Positions 16,906 to 24,814 of a stretch of DNA of 64,000 bases are shown one piece after another. The DNA lies in the NCBI RefSeq assembly GCF_001482305.1, contig NZ_LOHP01000001.1, forward strand, positions 22,803 through 86,802, given 5' to 3'. The notes under the pieces were generated by a model. It made no database searches, was not told the origin of the DNA, and was given only the letters and a program-made list of their open reading frames with translations. Numbering within the stretch: position 1 is the first letter of the stretch; every line of letters begins with the position of its first letter. Source of the stretch: Leucobacter sp. G161 (GTDB lineage: Bacteria; Actinomycetota; Actinomycetes; Actinomycetales; Microbacteriaceae). The position numbers and the translations under genes were made by a program.

Positions 16906-16920
16906 TTGCCAATACGGCAA
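16906..16920. promoter_or_regulatory. Inverted repeat TTGCC-N5-GGCAA, operator candidate
   Basis: TTGCC (16906-16910) and GGCAA (16916-16920) are exact reverse complements with a five-base spacer, in the 110-bp gap between the XRE-cupin gene and the divergent flavoprotein gene. A second perfect palindrome, ATACCGGTAT, lies at the flavoprotein start codon. The first has the size expected for an XRE dimer and is the more likely operator. Confidence 0.5.
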
Positions 16921-16962
16921 TTCTGATTGCCATTATTGCACCCCTCGCGGGACGATACCGGT

Positions 16963-17922
16963 ATGGAACAGACACACGCTGACGTCATCATTGTCGGGGG
17001 CGGCACCGCGGGGCTGAGCGCCGCGCAGACCCTCGGCCGCTCCCTGCGCCGCACAATCGTGATCGATTCGGGAAGCCCGCGCAACCGCTTCGCCGCGCAC
17101 ATGCATAACGTCCTCGGCCACGACGGCGCCACACCCGAGAGCCTCCTCGAGCGTGGCCGCGCAGAAGCGGCGGCGTACGGGGTCGAGTTCGTCGAAGGCA
17201 GCGTCGTTCGGGTGCGCGACGCGGGCGACAGGCTCGCCATCGAGTTCGCGCCGTTGACGGAGGGAAGCGCCTCCGAGACCCTCACCGCACGTGCCCTCGT
17301 CATCGCGACAGGCGTGCGCGATGACCTCCCGGCGATCCCCGGGCTGAGTGACTACTGGGGGAGCAGTGTGCTTCACTGTCCCTACTGCCACGGCTGGGAA
17401 GTGCGCGGGAGCAGGATCGCTGTGCTCGCCACCTCTCCGGCCTCGTTGCACCAGGTGAAGCTTGCCCGGCAGTGGAGCGACGACGTCACTGTGTTTAGCG
17501 CGGAACTCGGACCACTCGACCCCACAGTCGAACGTTCCCTCCTCGCACGCGGCATGCGGATCGTGAGCGCGCCGGTCACGGAGATCCTTGGCGATGGGAC
17601 GGGTGTGACAGGCGTGCGAACGGCAGATGGGCTCAGCCACGAGATCGACGCGATCCTCACCGCGAGCACCATGGTCCCGTTGGATGGCTTCATAGCCGAC
17701 CTCGATCTTACGCGCACCGAGGCACCCCACGGGAGCTTCCTGACAGTCGATGGCTTTGGCCGGACGAGCCACCAGCGCGTGTGGGCCGTCGGCAACGTCG
17801 CCGCACCAATGGCGACCGTGCCCATGGCGATGGGGTCAGGAGCGGCAGCCGGTGGCTCGGTAAACTTCGCCCTGGTGGAGGAAGACTTCACCGTGGCACT
17901 GAGTAAGGAGCATGATGACTGA
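16963..17922 (+). CDS. Thioredoxin-reductase-like NAD(P)/FAD oxidoreductase
   Basis: This 319-residue flavoprotein resembles thioredoxin reductase. FAD motif VIIVGGGTAGLSAAQTLG is at the start, the redox centre CPYCHGWE at 139-146 is a C-x-x-C, GSRIAVLATS begins the NAD(P) domain, and VWAVGNVAAPMATVP is the second FAD contact. ATG 16963 is favoured; it lies within the ATACCGGTAT palindrome. The methyltransferase gene overlaps its end, so the two are coupled. No thioredoxin gene is adjacent, so the partner may be a different dithiol or the enzyme may oxidise a small molecule, as in gliotoxin/holomycin-type dithiol oxidases. Confidence 0.85.
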   Translation: MEQTHADVIIVGGGTAGLSAAQTLGRSLRRTIVIDSGSPRNRFAAHMHNVLGHDGATPESLLERGRAEAAAYGVEFVEGSVVRVRDAGDRLAIEFAPLTEGSASETLTARALVIATGVRDDLPAIPGLSDYWGSSVLHCPYCHGWEVRGSRIAVLATSPASLHQVKLARQWSDDVTVFSAELGPLDPTVERSLLARGMRIVSAPVTEILGDGTGVTGVRTADGLSHEIDAILTASTMVPLDGFIADLDLTRTEAPHGSFLTVDGFGRTSHQRVWAVGNVAAPMATVPMAMGSGAAAGGSVNFALVEEDFTVALSKEHDD

Positions 17923-18595
17923 GGCGGAACTGACCCCGGCCGAGTTCTGGGAGCGGCGCTACGGCGAGGCCGACCGCATGTGGTCGGGCAAGGTCAACAC
18001 GGCGCTCGCCGCAGTTGTCGCGGATCTCGCCCCTGGACGCTCGCTCGATCTCGGCTGCGGCGAGGGCGGCGACGTGCTGTGGCTCGCCGAGCACGGGTGG
18101 CAGGCCACGGGCATCGACCTCTCGCAGACCGCGGTCGCTCGCGGTCGGGCAGAAGCGTTATCGCGCGGTGTTGAAGCGACGTTCATCGCAGCCGACCTCG
18201 GAGACTGGATCGAGAACCCGCGGGCCATCGACGGCTCGGAAGCCCCCTTCGACCTCGTCACCGCAAGCTTTCTGCAGTCGCCGGCACACCTGCCGCGCCC
18301 CGAGGCGCTGCGTGCTGCCGCGGCACGCGTCGCGCCGGGTGGCAGACTCGTGCTCGTCTCGCACGGTGCCCCGCCGTCGTGGGCGGCGGGGGAGCAGTCC
18401 GGCCACTCGGGTACGGGGCACCAACACCACGGACCCGGCTACTTTCCGACGCCGGAGGCTGAGCTCGCCGATCTCGCGCTTCATCCGGAGGTGTGGGAGG
18501 TCGACATCGCCGAGCTGCGGCATCGTGCCGCGATCGGCCCTGACGGCGAAGCCGGCACCCACTACGACACCGTCGTTGTTGCGAGGAAGCGCTAG
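17915..18595 (+). CDS. Class I SAM-dependent methyltransferase
   Basis: This 226-residue enzyme has motif I LDLGCGEGGDVLWLAEHG, motif II-like GIDLSQTAVARG and FDLVTASFLQSP, as in Tellurite-resistance/UbiE-like small methyltransferases. An unusual His/Gly-rich loop, GHSGTGHQHHGPGYF, follows the core. The RBS AAGGAG is just upstream; ATG 17915 has the better spacing than ATG 17912. It overlaps the flavoprotein stop by eight bases and so is translated together with it. The substrate is unknown; the operon may detoxify a reactive thiol or chalcogen compound, which is inference. Confidence 0.85.
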   Translation: MTEAELTPAEFWERRYGEADRMWSGKVNTALAAVVADLAPGRSLDLGCGEGGDVLWLAEHGWQATGIDLSQTAVARGRAEALSRGVEATFIAADLGDWIENPRAIDGSEAPFDLVTASFLQSPAHLPRPEALRAAAARVAPGGRLVLVSHGAPPSWAAGEQSGHSGTGHQHHGPGYFPTPEAELADLALHPEVWEVDIAELRHRAAIGPDGEAGTHYDTVVVARKR

Positions 18596-18693
18596 AGCTT
18601 TTCGACCTTAACGAACACGATCGCGACCGTTGCCCCCTGCGGAATCATCCACTCGGTGACACGAAAGTGCTCGTTCTCGAGTTGTACCGTGCT
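18592..18693 (-). pseudogene. Cupin gene remnant with internal deletion
   Basis: On the minus strand this short frame reads STVQLENEHFRVTEWMIPQG and then ATVAIVFVKVEKL before a TAG that overlaps the methyltransferase stop. The first part is the usual N-terminus of small cupin proteins and the last part their usual C-terminus (VVFVEVEKL-like). The middle, which should contain the metal-binding His residues, is absent. It looks like a small cupin gene collapsed by an in-frame deletion. No start codon is convincing. Recognition is from memory of the family. Confidence 0.55.
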
Positions 18694-18703
18694 GCGTGCT
18701 GAG

Positions 18704-19018
18704 GGACCATGAGGCGGTGTCCTCTCTGTTGCGAACGGCAATGTTTCTCAGTGCGGCAGGAAACCACGCCAGACATCCTCACTGCCCCGATTTACCCAGA
18801 CCGACTGCTGTACAGGCCAAACACAGGTCGGTCTCAATTAATGGGGGCGGTGAGGAAGTCGAGCGCGCTGCGACCCGCGGGTGCCAGGCGTGCACAAGGA
18901 AAGAGCCGGCCGTGCGAAACGCGGCTCTTCTCAATCGAAGCTCTAGCGCGAAGACCTTTCTCGCTATGGCCAGCACCTCTCAAGGCGAAGTCGCGCCCAC
19001 CCTGAATCGCTCATCAGC
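18704..19018. other. Intergenic stretch, no intact gene
   Basis: The roughly 500-bp gap between the cupin remnant and the aspS terminator holds no convincing gene. Several frames are open because the DNA is GC-rich, but none has a good RBS and motif together. The right part carries palindromic repeat units (19019-19081), described separately. Decayed coding sequence is plausible given the remnant at its left edge. Confidence 0.4.
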
Positions 19019-19081
19019 CATGACCTCAGCGAGGTTAGGAGTGATTTGCAGCAAAAGGGTCATGACCTCGCTGAGGTCATG
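19019..19081. repeat. Pair of palindromic CATGACCTC units
   Basis: CATGACCTC-GCT-GAGGTCATG (19061-19081) is a perfect 9+3+9 palindrome. A related imperfect unit, CATGACCTC-AGC-GAGGTTAGG, lies at 19019-19039. Between them is TGCAGCAAAAGGGT. A diverged copy of the right unit and its flank is found at 20646-20682. The structure suggests a small interspersed palindromic element or a transcription-ending hairpin. Confidence 0.6.
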
Positions 19082-19152
19082 GCAAGTCAGCGTTGTTTGC
19101 TCGCTGCGGCCTGCACTTTCAATTGCGAAGAGGCGAGAGGCGAGAACGCAAA

Positions 19153-19184
19153 GGGCGCCCCCGTGTCGGAACACGAGAGCGCCC
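19153..19184 (-). terminator. Hairpin downstream of aspS
   Basis: GGGCGC (19153-19158) pairs with GCGCCC (19179-19184), with an inner GTGT/ACAC stem at the tip. Read on the minus strand, the hairpin lies about 16 bases after the aspS stop and is followed by TTTGCGTT, a weak T-run. It is a plausible intrinsic terminator. Confidence 0.55.
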
Positions 19185-19200
19185 TGCGTGAGAAGCTGAC

Positions 19201-20550
19201 TTACGGCAGCAGGCGGTTCGGGCCGCGGAACAGGTACGTCGTCTCGCGGATCGAGGGCTGGTTGAGCATGAGCATGAGCACACGGTTCAGGCCCATGCCG
19301 AAGCCGCCGTGGCTCGGAACACCGTAACGGAAGAAGTCAAGGTAGAAGCCGAGCTCTTCGGGGTTCATACCCTTGTCGCGCGCCTGCGCCTCGAGTACCT
19401 CGATGCGGTGCTCGCGCTGCGCGCCCGTCGAGATCTCGGTGCCGCGGTAGATGAGGTCGTAGCTCTTGGTGAGCTCCGGGTTCTCATCGTTGCGCATGTG
19501 GTAGAACGGGCGGATCGACGAGTCGTAGTCCGTGAGGAAGACGAAGTCCGTGCCGAACTTCTCCTGCACGTACGCTGCGATCTGGCGTTCGCCCTCGGGA
19601 TCCATGTCTGCGTCGGCGCGAGGCACCTCGTAGCCGCGGCTCTTCACGATCTCCTTCGCCTCGGCGAGGGGAATACGCGGGAACGGGCGTGCGGGGATCT
19701 GCAGATCCACGTTGAAGAGCTTCTGGATCTCTTCGCCGTGCTTCTCCTTCACCGCGGTGAGGCCAGCGACGATGAGCTCCTCGTGGAGCTCCATGACGTC
19801 TTCGTGCGAGTCGATCCAGCTGATCTCGGTGTCGATCGAGGTGAACTCGGTCGCATGGCGCGAGGTGAACGAGTGGTCGGCGCGGAACGCGGGGCCAACC
19901 TCGAAGATGCCGCCGAAGCCGGCCGCCTGCGCCATCTGCTTGAAGAACTGCGGGCTCTGCGCGAGGAACGCCTTGCCCTCGAAGTACTCGACCTCGAAGA
20001 GCTCAGCGCGCGACTCTGATGCAGAAGCCATGAGCTTCGGGGTCTGGATCTCGATGAAACCGCGCTCGACCCAGAGGGTGCGCAGCGCGTGCAGGAACGT
20101 GGTCTGCACACGGAACACGAGGTTCTGCTCGGGGCGACGCAGATCGAGGAAGCGCCAGTCGAGGCGCACGTCGATGTTCGAGTCGTCCGCGACCGGGTTG
20201 TCGGGCAGCGACTGCGCGACAACCTCGATCGTCTCAATCTGAATCTCGACGCCGCCAAGCTTCACGCGCTCGTTGTGCTGCAGCTCGCCCTCGACGGTCA
20301 CGAAGGTACCGTGGGTGAGCTCGGAGATCGTGGTCGTGCGGGGCACGAGAATATCTGAGCGGGGATTCTCGGGGTCGGGCTCGCGGAGCACACCACCGTT
20401 GACAAGCTGGACAGCGCCCGACTCGTCGCGGAGCACCACAAACTGCACGTACCGCTGGTCGCGAACCTTCTCAACCCAGCCAGATACACGTACGGTGCCG
20501 TCCTCGCGGGCGGCCAGATCCTTGATTAATACTCGCTCAGTCACCCGCAC
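19201..20550 (-). CDS. aspS: Aspartyl-tRNA synthetase, short archaeal/eukaryal-type
   Basis: This 449-residue enzyme charges tRNA-Asp with aspartate in the cytoplasm. The N-terminal OB anticodon-binding domain (VRVSGWVEKVRDQRYVQFVV) is followed by the class II core: FRVQTTFLHALRTLWVERGF, motif 2 GGIFEVGPAFRADHS, and motif 3 GGFGMGLNRVLMLMLN. It lacks the bacterial GAD insertion and is about 140 residues shorter than standard bacterial AspRS, so it belongs to the archaeal/eukaryal-like form. Many enzymes of this form are non-discriminating and also make Asp-tRNA-Asn for GatCAB; whether this one does cannot be read directly. GTG 20550 or GTG 20544 is the start. Confidence 0.95.
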   Translation of the reverse strand: MRVTERVLIKDLAAREDGTVRVSGWVEKVRDQRYVQFVVLRDESGAVQLVNGGVLREPDPENPRSDILVPRTTTISELTHGTFVTVEGELQHNERVKLGGVEIQIETIEVVAQSLPDNPVADDSNIDVRLDWRFLDLRRPEQNLVFRVQTTFLHALRTLWVERGFIEIQTPKLMASASESRAELFEVEYFEGKAFLAQSPQFFKQMAQAAGFGGIFEVGPAFRADHSFTSRHATEFTSIDTEISWIDSHEDVMELHEELIVAGLTAVKEKHGEEIQKLFNVDLQIPARPFPRIPLAEAKEIVKSRGYEVPRADADMDPEGERQIAAYVQEKFGTDFVFLTDYDSSIRPFYHMRNDENPELTKSYDLIYRGTEISTGAQREHRIEVLEAQARDKGMNPEELGFYLDFFRYGVPSHGGFGMGLNRVLMLMLNQPSIRETTYLFRGPNRLLP

Positions 20551-20645
20551 AGTCTACTCCGACCGGGAGCGGCCTGCTCTCCAGCCTGCCTCTCGCCTTC
20601 CTCGGACGCCGAAACGGTATCGACTCAGCGAAACGGCCAGTTTTC

Positions 20646-20682
20646 TGCAGCACAAGGGGCAGGACTTCGCCGAGACGTTATG
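20646..20682. repeat. Diverged copy of the 19047-19081 repeat
   Basis: TGCAGCACAAGGGGCAGGAC and the following bases match TGCAGCAAAAGGGTCATGAC at 19047 onward at about 24 of the first 29 positions. This copy has lost the second arm of the palindrome. It lies in the gap between aspS and manC. Two copies so close together, flanking aspS, suggest a mobile or amplified small element. Confidence 0.45.
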
Positions 20683-20740
20683 TGTTGGGCGCTGAGGACA
20701 CCGAAGAGGGCCGAGAAGGGAGGGGCGGTCGAGCCGCAGG

Positions 20741-21862
20741 TTAGAGCAGGTGTCCGCCGCCCGAGACCTTCATGCGCTCGACGAGGCGCTTGACGTCTTG
20801 CGCGCGCGCCTTAGTCGTCACGAGCAGCACATCGGCGGTGTCGACCACGACGACGTCTTCCATACCGACGAGCGCGACGAGGCGGTCACTCTCAGAAACG
20901 ACGATGCCGCTTGAGGCGTCGGACAGGACCTGTGCGCCGTCGCCGAGCACGGCGAGATCGGACGGACGGCCGCGCGTCAGGAGGTTGGCGACCGAAGCGA
21001 AGTCGCCCACGTCGTCCCACTCGAAGTGCGCCGCAACGCAGACCATCTTGCCCGCGGCAGCTGCGGGCTCCGCAACCGTGTAGTCGATGGCGATCTTTGG
21101 CAGCGTCGGCCAGAGCCGTTCTCGCACCTCGGCGCCGCGCTTTTTGCCCCAGGAGGCTGCGATCTCGCGCAGGGCGTCGACGAGTTCGGGCTCAGCGAGC
21201 GCCATCTGATCGAGGAGCACACTCGCCTTCGCGATGAACATTCCGGCGTTCCAGAGATAGCCGCCCGATTTCAGGTAGCGCTCGGCGGTCTCCGCGTCGG
21301 GCTTCTCAACGAACTCGGTCACGTCGTAGAGGTCAAAGGGTGCGAGATCGGTGCGGGCTTCGCCGCACGAGATGTACCCGAAGCCGGTCGCCGCGTGGGT
21401 GGGGTGGATTCCGATGGTCGCGATGTAGCCCTGGTCGGCTGCGCGAACGGCCGTCGCGACCGCGCGCCGGAAGAGCACGTCGCCGCGGATCACGTGATCG
21501 GCCGCAAACGAGCCGAGGATCGCGTCGGGATCGCGCAGTTCAAGGATCGCCGCGGCGAGTCCGATCGCTGCCGAGGAATCTTTCGGCTCGCTTTCAGTGA
21601 CGAGGTTCTCAGGGAGGATGTCCGGAAGTTGCTCAACTACCGACTCCCGGTGTGCATTTCCGGTCACGACCATAATTCGCTCGGTGGGCACGAGCGGCTT
21701 CAGCCGCGACCACGTCGCCGACAGCAGCGAGTCGCCCGCGCCGGTCAGGTCGAGCAGGAACTTCGGCGCGTTGGCGCGGGAGAGAGGCCATAGCCGCGAG
21801 CCCACTCCACCCGCGGGGATGACACAGGTGAGGCGATCGAGCGCGGGGTTCGGAGACGTCAT
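20741..21862 (-). CDS. manC: Mannose-1-phosphate guanylyltransferase
   Basis: This 373-residue enzyme makes GDP-mannose from mannose-1-phosphate and GTP, feeding mannosyl-lipid and glycan synthesis. The nucleotide-binding signature VIPAGGVGSRLWPLSRANAP with FLLDLTG is at the N-terminus, ILGSFAADHVI in the core, and FVEKPDAETAERYL is the sugar-binding motif; EWDDVGDF appears later. It is the single-domain form without the phosphomannose isomerase fusion. The gene is solitary, with no close co-directional neighbour. Upstream, at 21914-21934, an inverted repeat lies in the gap shared with sdhC. Confidence 0.93.
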   Translation of the reverse strand: MTSPNPALDRLTCVIPAGGVGSRLWPLSRANAPKFLLDLTGAGDSLLSATWSRLKPLVPTERIMVVTGNAHRESVVEQLPDILPENLVTESEPKDSSAAIGLAAAILELRDPDAILGSFAADHVIRGDVLFRRAVATAVRAADQGYIATIGIHPTHAATGFGYISCGEARTDLAPFDLYDVTEFVEKPDAETAERYLKSGGYLWNAGMFIAKASVLLDQMALAEPELVDALREIAASWGKKRGAEVRERLWPTLPKIAIDYTVAEPAAAAGKMVCVAAHFEWDDVGDFASVANLLTRGRPSDLAVLGDGAQVLSDASSGIVVSESDRLVALVGMEDVVVVDTADVLLVTTKARAQDVKRLVERMKVSGGGHLL

Positions 21863-21913
21863 AGAGCCAGCCTAATGAATGCTCATGGGTGGCTTCCTAT
21901 CGCCGACTCGCGA

Positions 21914-21934
21914 GGGGGTGTTCGTGACACCCCC
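21914..21934. promoter_or_regulatory. Inverted repeat GGGGGTGT-N5-ACACCCCC upstream of sdhC
   Basis: An exact eight-base inverted repeat with a five-base spacer lies between manC and sdhC, ten bases before CATAAT (21944-21949), which could be a -10 box for the sdh operon. It may be an operator for a regulator of sdhCDAB or of manC; as a hairpin it has no following T-run, so a terminator is less likely. Confidence 0.45.
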
Positions 21935-22053
21935 AGAGAGTGCCATAATGGAAGTCGCAGAGAACTCTCAGCAATGTGGCGTGCCCGCATATCGGGTGCC
22001 TCCTCAAGAATGCTGACTCTGCTGCGTGTGCGTGACGACCAAGGAGGAAGCTC

Positions 22054-22470
22054 GTGTCAGCCCTACCCGCTGAAGCCGCTCCAGCGGCGAAGAAGAAAGC
22101 CCAACGTGGCGGTACGCTCTACCGTGGCAACGAGGGCATGTGGTCCTGGGTGCTTCACCGCATCACCGGTGTCGCCATCTTCTTCTTCTTGCTCGTGCAC
22201 GTGCTTGACACTGCACTCATTCGTGTGAGCCCTGAGGCTTACAACGCGGTGATGAGCGCCTATAAGACCCCGATCATGGGCCTCGGTGAGGCAGCGCTTG
22301 TCGCAGCCATCGTGTTCCACGCGTTCAATGGTCTGCGCATTATTCTTGTGGACTACTGGAGCAAGGGCGCCAAGTACCACAAGACGATGTTCTGGATCGT
22401 TATCGTGCTCTGGGCTGTGACGATGGCAGGCTTCCTGCCGCGTCACCTGATCAACGTGTTCAGTCACTAA
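22054..22470 (+). CDS. sdhC: Succinate dehydrogenase cytochrome b556 subunit
   Basis: This 138-residue membrane subunit anchors complex II and binds heme b. The signature WSWVLHRITGVAIFFFLLVH occurs in the first helix and FHAFNGLRIILVDYW in the second, with three hydrophobic helices in all. It starts at GTG 22054 after a good AAGGAGG. It is the first gene of sdhCDAB, all on the same strand with short gaps, passing electrons from succinate to menaquinone in the TCA cycle. Confidence 0.94.
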   Translation: MSALPAEAAPAAKKKAQRGGTLYRGNEGMWSWVLHRITGVAIFFFLLVHVLDTALIRVSPEAYNAVMSAYKTPIMGLGEAALVAAIVFHAFNGLRIILVDYWSKGAKYHKTMFWIVIVLWAVTMAGFLPRHLINVFSH

Positions 22471-22490
22471 GCGAGGGCGGAGTAACAATC

Positions 22491-22934
22491 ATGGCTATGA
22501 CAATTGACGCGCCCCGCGCGAAGACCCCGGCAAAGAAGAACACCAACTGGGAAAAGTGGGGCTGGATCTACATGCGCGTCTCTGGCGTGCTGCTGGTCGT
22601 GCTCGTGTTCGGACACCTCTTCTCGAACCTGATGATCGGTGACGGCATCAGCGCCATCGACTTCGGCTTTGTGGGCGGCAAGCTCGCGAACCCGTTCTGG
22701 AAGGTCTGGGACCTCCTGCTGCTGTGGCTCGCACTGATCCACGGCGCGAACGGCATGCGGACGATCGTGAACGACTACGTCGTGCGCCCGGGCCTGAACA
22801 AGGTGCTCCGCACCCTGCTGTGGCTCTCCGCAGGGCTCCTTATCCTCCTCGGCACACTCGTGATCTTCACCTTTGATCCGTGCCCGGCGGGGGCTGACCC
22901 CTCGCTCGTTGCCTCCTTCTGCTCGGCGAAGTAA
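22491..22934 (+). CDS. sdhD: Succinate dehydrogenase membrane anchor subunit
   Basis: This 147-residue protein has three hydrophobic helices. RVSGVLLVVLVFGHLFSNLM holds a His likely to serve heme or quinone binding, and IHGANGMRTIVNDYV carries the conserved anchor motif. It lies 20 bases after sdhC and 45 before sdhA. Together with SdhC it forms the membrane part of complex II. A polar, Lys-rich N-terminus of about 25 residues is typical of actinobacterial SdhD. Confidence 0.92.
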   Translation: MAMTIDAPRAKTPAKKNTNWEKWGWIYMRVSGVLLVVLVFGHLFSNLMIGDGISAIDFGFVGGKLANPFWKVWDLLLLWLALIHGANGMRTIVNDYVVRPGLNKVLRTLLWLSAGLLILLGTLVIFTFDPCPAGADPSLVASFCSAK

Positions 22935-22979
22935 CCGCCGAGCCTCAGAGACGTACAGAATTCAGCAGTAAGGAAACCA

Positions 22980-24811
22980 GTGACCACGAACACTCATGAG
23001 GGCGAAGACGTCACAGTGAAGGACGGCGTGACCTATCACCAGTTCGACGTTGTAATCGTCGGAGCGGGTGGTGCGGGCATGCGCGCCGCGATCGAGGCTG
23101 GCCCGAAGGCCAAGACCGCTGTCATCTCGAAGCTTTACCCGACTCGCTCCCACACGGGCGCGGCGCAGGGCGGCATGGCTGCTGCACTCGCAAACGTCGA
23201 GGAAGACAACTGGGAGTGGCACACCTTCGACACCGTCAAGGGCGGCGACTACCTCGTCGACCAGGATGCGGCGGAGATCCTCGCCAAGGAAGCCATCGAG
23301 GCCGTCATCGACCTCGAGAACATGGGCCTGCCCTTCAACCGTACGGCTGACGGCAAGATCGATCAGCGTCGCTTCGGCGGGCACACCCGCGATCACGGTA
23401 AGGCTGCGGTTCGCCGCGCCTGCTACGCCGCTGACCGCACGGGCCACATGATTCTGCAGACGCTGTTCCAGAACTGCGTGAAGCTGGGCATCAACTTCTA
23501 CAACGAGTTCTACGTGCTCGACCTCGTCATGACCGGCGAGGGCAAGGACCGCAAGCCCGCAGGCGTCGTCGCCTACGAGCTCGCGACCGGCCAGCTGCAC
23601 GTCTTCCAGGCCAAGTCGATCGTTTTGCGACCGGTGGCTTCGGCAAGATCTTCAAGACGACGTCGAACGCGCACACCCTCACCGGTGACGGCGTCGGCAT
23701 CATCTGGCGCAAGGGTCTTCCGCTCGAGGACATGGAGTTCTACCAGTTCCACCCGACCGGCCTTGCGGGCCTCGGCATCCTCCTCACCGAGGGTGCGCGC
23801 GGTGAGGGTGCGATCCTCCGTAACGCGAGTGGCGAGCGCTTCATGGAGCGCTACGCGCCGACAATTAAGGATCTCGCGCCGCGTGACATCGTCGCCCGTT
23901 CGATGGTGCAGGAAGTGCTTGACGGCCGCGGCGCCGGCCCGAACAAGGACTACGTCTACCTCGACTGCACCCACCTGGGCGCCGAGGTGCTCGAGACGAA
24001 GCTCCCGGACATCACCGAGTTCGCTCGTACCTACCTCGGCGTCGATCCCGTCGTTGAGCCCGTGCCCGTCTTCCCGACCGCGCACTACGCGATGGGCGGC
24101 ATCCCGACCAACGTCAACGCCGAGGTCCTCATGGACAACGACACCGTCGTTCCCGGCCTGTACGCCGCGGGTGAGTGCGCGTGCGTGTCCGTGCACGGCT
24201 CGAACCGTCTCGTCACCAACTCGCTGCTCGACATCAACGTGTTCGGTACGCGCTCGGGTAACGCGGCAGCTGACTACGCCGTGACCGCCGATTTCGTCGA
24301 CCTCCCCGCGGATCCCGCGAAGGAGATTCGCGAGCTCGTCGAGCAGTTCCGTCACGGTAACGGCACCGAGCGCGTTGCGGACCTCCGCCGCGAGCTGCAG
24401 GAAGCCATGGACCGCGGCGCCCAGGTGTTCCGCACCGAGGATTCGCTCACGGAGGTGCTCGGCGTGATCCACGATCTGCGCCTGCGCTACATGAACGTTG
24501 GCGTGCAGGATCGCGGCATGCGGTACAACACCGACCTGCTCGAGGCGATTGAGCTCGGGTTCCTGCTCGACCTCGCGGAGGTGCTGACCTACACGGCGCG
24601 CAACCGCAAGGAGAGCCGTGGCGGCCACATGCGCGACGACTACCCGGATCGTGACGACGAGAAGTACATGCAGCACACGATGGCCTACCCCACGGGCGAC
24701 CCACATTCGGCGAACCCCGAGGACCACATCCGCCTGGATTGGAAGCCGGTCACCGTACTGAAGGACGAAGACGGCGAGTTGCGTTACCCGCCACTGGAGA
24801 GGAAGTACTAG
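22980..24811 (+). pseudogene. sdhA: Succinate dehydrogenase flavoprotein subunit, frameshifted by one missing base
   Basis: Joined across a frame change, this region encodes a full SdhA of about 610 residues. FAD motif [34 protein letters not shown] (His for covalent FAD), then [20 protein letters not shown] lie in the first frame. [31 protein letters not shown] and [19 protein letters not shown] lie in the second. The shift is at about 23626: the DNA reads GTTTTGCGACC where GTTTTCGCGACCGG would give the conserved FATGGFGKI, so one C is missing. All other parts are well preserved. Because SDH is core metabolism, a sequencing or assembly error is more likely than true loss. Confidence 0.9.
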
Positions 24812-24814
24812 AAC

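Noticed and set aside
21914..21934. Intrinsic terminator for the leftward manC or an upstream gene
   Set aside because: The hairpin is upstream of manC, not after it, and has no T-run, so it was listed as a regulatory inverted repeat.
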